A stretch of DNA of 9,614 nucleotides from Methylomonas sp. (GTDB lineage: Bacteria; Pseudomonadota; Gammaproteobacteria; Methylococcales; Methylomonadaceae): contig JAQTYP010000101.1 of NCBI GenBank assembly GCA_028688235.1, positions 1-9,614 on the forward strand, given 5' to 3'. Below the pieces are notes generated by a model that was not told where the DNA came from, did not search any database, and saw only the letters and a list, made by a program, of their open reading frames with translations. Positions 7,601 to 9,614 of the stretch are shown here, piece after piece. Position 1 is the first letter of the stretch, and every line of letters begins with the position of its first letter. The position numbers and the translations under genes were made by a program.

Positions 7601-8475
7601 CGGAGCACTCCCCCGAGGTATTGATAAAGCAAGCCGACGTGGCGCTCTATCAGGCCAAGGATGCGGGGCGTAATACGGTGCGCTATTTCAATCCGGCGAT
7701 GCAGTCGGCCGTGGACGAACGGACTGCCATTCAGGCCGCGATACGCCAGGGGCTAACCAGGGATGAATTCAAACTCCATTACCAGCCTCAGGTCGATCAG
7801 GACGGGAAAGTGGTCGGTGCGGAAGCCCTGATCCGCTGGCAACATCCGGACAAAGGCTTGATGACACCGGATTATTTCATCGAGTTGGCGGAAGAAACCG
7901 GGCAAATCGTTCAGCTCGGGCAGTGGGCGTTGGATGTCGCCTGCCGGCAGTTGAAAGTGTGGGAAAACGACGCGCGCTACGGTAATCTCTACCTGTCGGT
8001 AAACGTCAGCGCCAGGCAATTTCATCAACCCAGTTTTGTCGAGCAAATCACCCGCATCATCGAGGTTAATGGCGCCAATCCTCGCCGCTTGAAATTGGAA
8101 TTAACCGAAACCGTCGTGTTGGACAATATCGATGAAGTGATCAACCGGATGAAAAGCCTGAACGAGATAGGCATAGAATTCGCGTTGGACGATTTCGGCA
8201 CGGGTTATTCGTCGCTTTCCTATCTAAAGCGCCTGCCGCTGGCCGAGGTAAAAATCGACAAGTCTTTTGTCCATGACGTCATCGCAGACGCCAGCGATGC
8301 GGCGATCGTGCACGCCATCTTGGCCATGAGCCAGACTCTGGGCCTGTGCGTGATTGCCGAAGGGGTCGAAACCAGGGAGCAATACGATTTTCTGATCGAA
8401 CACGGTTGCCGGAAATTTCAAGGTTATTTGTTCGGCAAACCCATGCCTATCGAGAGTTTGAATCTTATCTTGTAA
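4687..8475 (+). CDS. CheR methyltransferase, coiled coil, PAS domains, GGDEF and EAL; 3' part of the interrupted fusion
   Basis: Up to 1262 residues in frame with the CheB segment; CheR-like coding actually extends back to 4633. Residue numbers below are from TTG 4687. The CheR methyltransferase spans about 1-208, with SAM-binding AGCSTGEEAYSVA (48-60), FATDID (79-84), SDPPFSKLDLVVCRNLLIY (139-157) and PGGYLFLG (176-183). A PAS-like region (about 243-355) and a coiled coil of NEEL/KEEL heptads (about 372-462) follow, then PAS domains (about 463-565, 578-693, 700-822). GGDEF is intact at 912-916 with RxxD at 903-906. The EAL domain has E1046-A-L, N1106, E1138, D1168-D1169, K1189 and E1225. CheR methylates chemoreceptor glutamates; the C-terminal pair should turn over c-di-GMP. 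TTG 4687 is a poor start: it has no Shine-Dalgarno, it truncates CheR, and the first ATG-encoded Met is residue 260. Independent translation is therefore doubtful. Product domains are certain; expression is not. Confidence 0.85.
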   Translation: MNQLSRDILIGVTAFFRDAEAFKVLEQEVIPLIASSKAANEAIRVWVAGCSTGEEAYSVAILLLEWFAAHQQKPRIQLFATDIDDDALGIARAGLYANGLLADVPEPLIARYFTSEKGGYRIAKSVRETIVFASHNLISDPPFSKLDLVVCRNLLIYINGTTQKKLLNLFHYVLLPGGYLFLGSSESIGNIGRHFSAVSKQWRIFRHENIPHLRAPQLPIAIELSSRRLFASSEPAAELDSVVSHESVYRRLIETHGPAMVLINAHHELLYVSGDISNYLTLPVGQASLDLFKMLNPALAMALRSVLKDVEQTRTSATVLVGIDDAASVAESVLIQITPISTTNHQQIFLICFSRDMSNKSTFKPINSAGDDWILQQLYQELNSTREDLKRTIEQSCVAVQEMKAANEEIMAMNEELQSANEELESSKEELQSLNEELINANAHLDAKVVETESLNTDLNNLFNSIETPILLLDKNLKIRRFTPAATQLMRLFPNDVGRAIDDIVHLFDDNGLSADCLKVMRGKSVEDREISGHNGHFYLRRITPYHNSGGGVSGVVLTFLDVTTIKQAHQQLFEHAKTLQWQSNLLEVAPVIARDLDDRIVFWNKGAEELFGWRPAEAMGRISHELLKTRFSQPLEKIKAELRQFDNWKGELSHATRDGAHITVSSSWTCYRNSAGKLEAIVEVNNDITARKLAETALAKSEAMFHTMVDWTYNWEYWLDPDGKVVYMTPSAERLTGYRSDEFKHAPDLIGAIVFQQDAHIWTLHNRKIERGDFDAVEEIEFRLVKKNGDVIWVQHTCHPVIAKDGSYLGRRITVRDISEQKDSEEQIRNLAYFDPLTNLPNRRLLMDRLRQSQIAGKRNLHYAALLMLDLDHFKSLNDSMGHPIGDCLLVEVGRRISNNVREEDTVSRLGGDEFVVLLEGLGKTEPIAAAQTEALAENLRLALNQPFVLSDSRMVYYTTPSIGLTLFLGTEHSPEVLIKQADVALYQAKDAGRNTVRYFNPAMQSAVDERTAIQAAIRQGLTRDEFKLHYQPQVDQDGKVVGAEALIRWQHPDKGLMTPDYFIELAEETGQIVQLGQWALDVACRQLKVWENDARYGNLYLSVNVSARQFHQPSFVEQITRIIEVNGANPRRLKLELTETVVLDNIDEVINRMKSLNEIGIEFALDDFGTGYSSLSYLKRLPLAEVKIDKSFVHDVIADASDAAIVHAILAMSQTLGLCVIAEGVETREQYDFLIEHGCRKFQGYLFGKPMPIESLNLIL

Positions 8476-8565
8476 GCCTTGGGGGTGCCGTCAAAGCAAT
8501 CGCCCGATCTTCGGAGTAGATGCGGATTTATTCGCACATAAGCTCTAACCAAACGGTGAACGGAA

Positions 8566-8587
8566 AAATCAGTGACGAAACTGACTT
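8566..8587 (+). other. Small inverted repeat before the second 36-bp repeat copy
   Basis: aaatcagt (8566-8573) and actgactt (8580-8587) are inverted with one mismatch around a six-base loop, ending directly at the second 36-bp repeat. No T-run follows, so a terminator is not supported. The first repeat copy has no matching structure beside it. This may be chance. Confidence 0.3.
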
Positions 8588-8623
8588 ATTTCGCGTTTTT
8601 CGTGGACTAACTGCGGTTTTTAG
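8588..8623 (+). repeat. 36-bp dispersed repeat, copy 2
   Basis: Direct-orientation partner of 968-1003: 31 of 36 positions match, with the core cgtggactaactgc unchanged. It ends 33 bases before the ATG at 8657. Together the copies bracket the two c-di-GMP genes, about 7.6 kb apart. The rest of the 8476-8656 gap shows no clear promoter or terminator. Confidence 0.7.
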
Positions 8624-8656
8624 GCTAATTTGCCGGTTTTGACAGCCGGAACCGAT

Positions 8657-9601
8657 ATGAAGCTCATTACTCGCCTTCCCAGCGCGCTAGCCTTGCTGGC
8701 CAGTGCTCTTTTCTTCCAACCGGCTTACGCCGATCCCACGCCGGCTGGCGAGAACAAACTGCGCATTCATACCAGTCTGCCCAAGAAGGCAGGTGAATCT
8801 TTATTTTCATACACCGCCGAGTGGCGCCAGGGCGGTGGAAAAAGCTATCACTCTACCGGCATGAGTTTCCTGGATGCGAATAAACTGGACGAAACGGTTT
8901 CCGCGGCCCGGATCGCCAAAAAGTTGGCCGCGGCTATGAAAGAAAGCATGATACGCCTGGACCCTAATTGGCGCGGGCTTGTCATCGATCAAGCACCCGA
9001 GCAAGCAGAATTCGTGCTGAGCAATAAGGCGGGTTACGCCTTGACCACACTGGTGTTTAGGGATTACACCAACCAAAACTTAGCTTTCGACCTGGACGGC
9101 AAAAACTTCAATGCCGATGGCGTGCAAGTGGCTTTCGATGTCGTACTGGCAGCCGACGTGGAATATTTGGATAAATTTTCCGGGGAAAAACCCAAAACTG
9201 CAGCGCAAGGCGACATCGAAATCCGAATAGGCGACCTTGCGCCCGTTCGAATTAAAACCGACGGTAAAACCACCCGGGAAATCGAAACCGAATTGGCCAG
9301 CCAGTTGAGCATGTCCAAATTGACTGCGTCCACGCTGGTTACCAGCCAGATCGGCAAAGATACCCGAAACATCAAACCCTTCGATGGCTCGGAAATTCAG
9401 TTGCCGAATCTGGCGGCCAAATCCATTTCCATAGACATCAATGATCCGAGTCTGGGTGTGTTGGTCAAATTCAAATTCAAGGATGCAAACCCTGGCGTCA
9501 ATGCCGAGCCCAGCATGATGCTGGCGATAGTCGTGATTGTCGTTTTGGCGCTGCTGGCTTGTCTCTGGTATAGAAGGTGGCAAAACCAGCCTCGGTCTTA
9601 A
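8657..9601 (+). CDS. Unrecognised exported protein with signal peptide and C-terminal membrane anchor
   Basis: I do not recognise this 314-residue protein. The start at ATG 8657 is chosen because it places a textbook signal peptide at the N-terminus: basic MKLITR, hydrophobic core LALLASALFF and a likely signal-peptidase I site AYA-D after residue 25. An upstream TTG at 8630 would bury that signal and overlaps intergenic sequence. The mature part is polar and soluble-looking, rich in Lys/Asp and beta-prone stretches (DIEIRIGDLAPVRIKTDG, SISIDINDPSLGVLVKFKF). It has no Cys before the C-terminal helix and no catalytic motif I can name. Residues about 287-303 (MMLAIVVIVVLALLACL) form one hydrophobic helix followed by a basic tail WYRRW. 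The predicted topology is periplasmic domain outside, short tail in the cytoplasm. It is separated from the upstream gene by 181 bases, so co-transcription is uncertain. It ends at TAA 13 bases before the window edge. Confidence 0.8.
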   Translation: MKLITRLPSALALLASALFFQPAYADPTPAGENKLRIHTSLPKKAGESLFSYTAEWRQGGGKSYHSTGMSFLDANKLDETVSAARIAKKLAAAMKESMIRLDPNWRGLVIDQAPEQAEFVLSNKAGYALTTLVFRDYTNQNLAFDLDGKNFNADGVQVAFDVVLAADVEYLDKFSGEKPKTAAQGDIEIRIGDLAPVRIKTDGKTTREIETELASQLSMSKLTASTLVTSQIGKDTRNIKPFDGSEIQLPNLAAKSISIDINDPSLGVLVKFKFKDANPGVNAEPSMMLAIVVIVVLALLACLWYRRWQNQPRS

Positions 9602-9614
9602 GTCTTGGGCCCTG

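Noticed and set aside
8639..8644. Perfect ttgaca as a -35 box for the exported-protein gene
   Set aside because: It is only 13 bases before the ATG, and the position 17 bases downstream (gctcat) is a poor -10, so transcription would begin inside the gene.
8632..8650. ccggttttgacagccgg as a hairpin regulatory site
   Set aside because: The stem is only four to five pairs, too weak to support.

Overview
The window looks like chromosomal DNA of a gammaproteobacterium. The CorC matches the enterobacterial family closely. Large PAS-GGDEF-EAL proteins and short intergenic repeats of the TTCGTCCTGAGCTTGTCGAAG type recall Methylococcales-like methanotrophs, but that genus-level guess comes from memory and is not demonstrated here. 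All convincing genes are on the + strand. No tRNA, rRNA, CRISPR array or transposase was seen.

Layout. (1) 1-794: the 3' part of corC, a CBS-domain protein linked to Mg/Co export; its N-terminus lies before the window. (2) 795-1059: a gap with an inverted-repeat element of about 114 bp (825-938), then the first copy of a 36-bp dispersed repeat (968-1003) and a strong Shine-Dalgarno. (3) 1060-3870: a 936-residue membrane sensor. Its N-terminus is an ethylene-receptor (ETR1-type) three-helix copper/ethylene-binding domain, joined to three PAS domains and intact GGDEF and EAL domains. (4) 3910-8475: 39 bp downstream, a CheB-CheR-coiled coil-PAS-GGDEF-EAL fusion that would be about 1521 residues long but is cut by one in-frame TGA at 4630-4632 inside the CheR N-terminal domain. 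(5) 8476-8656: a gap with the second copy of the 36-bp repeat (8588-8623). (6) 8657-9601: an unrecognised exported protein with a signal peptide and a C-terminal membrane anchor.

The two central genes read as one unit devoted to cyclic-di-GMP signalling. The first couples a predicted Cu(I)/ethylene-type membrane sensor directly to synthesis and breakdown of c-di-GMP. The second puts receptor methylesterase and methyltransferase modules on one chain with another GGDEF-EAL pair. The two copies of the 36-bp repeat, in the same orientation, bracket this unit. The most notable points are the ethylene-binding domain on a c-di-GMP enzyme and the single stop codon interrupting an otherwise open fusion gene.
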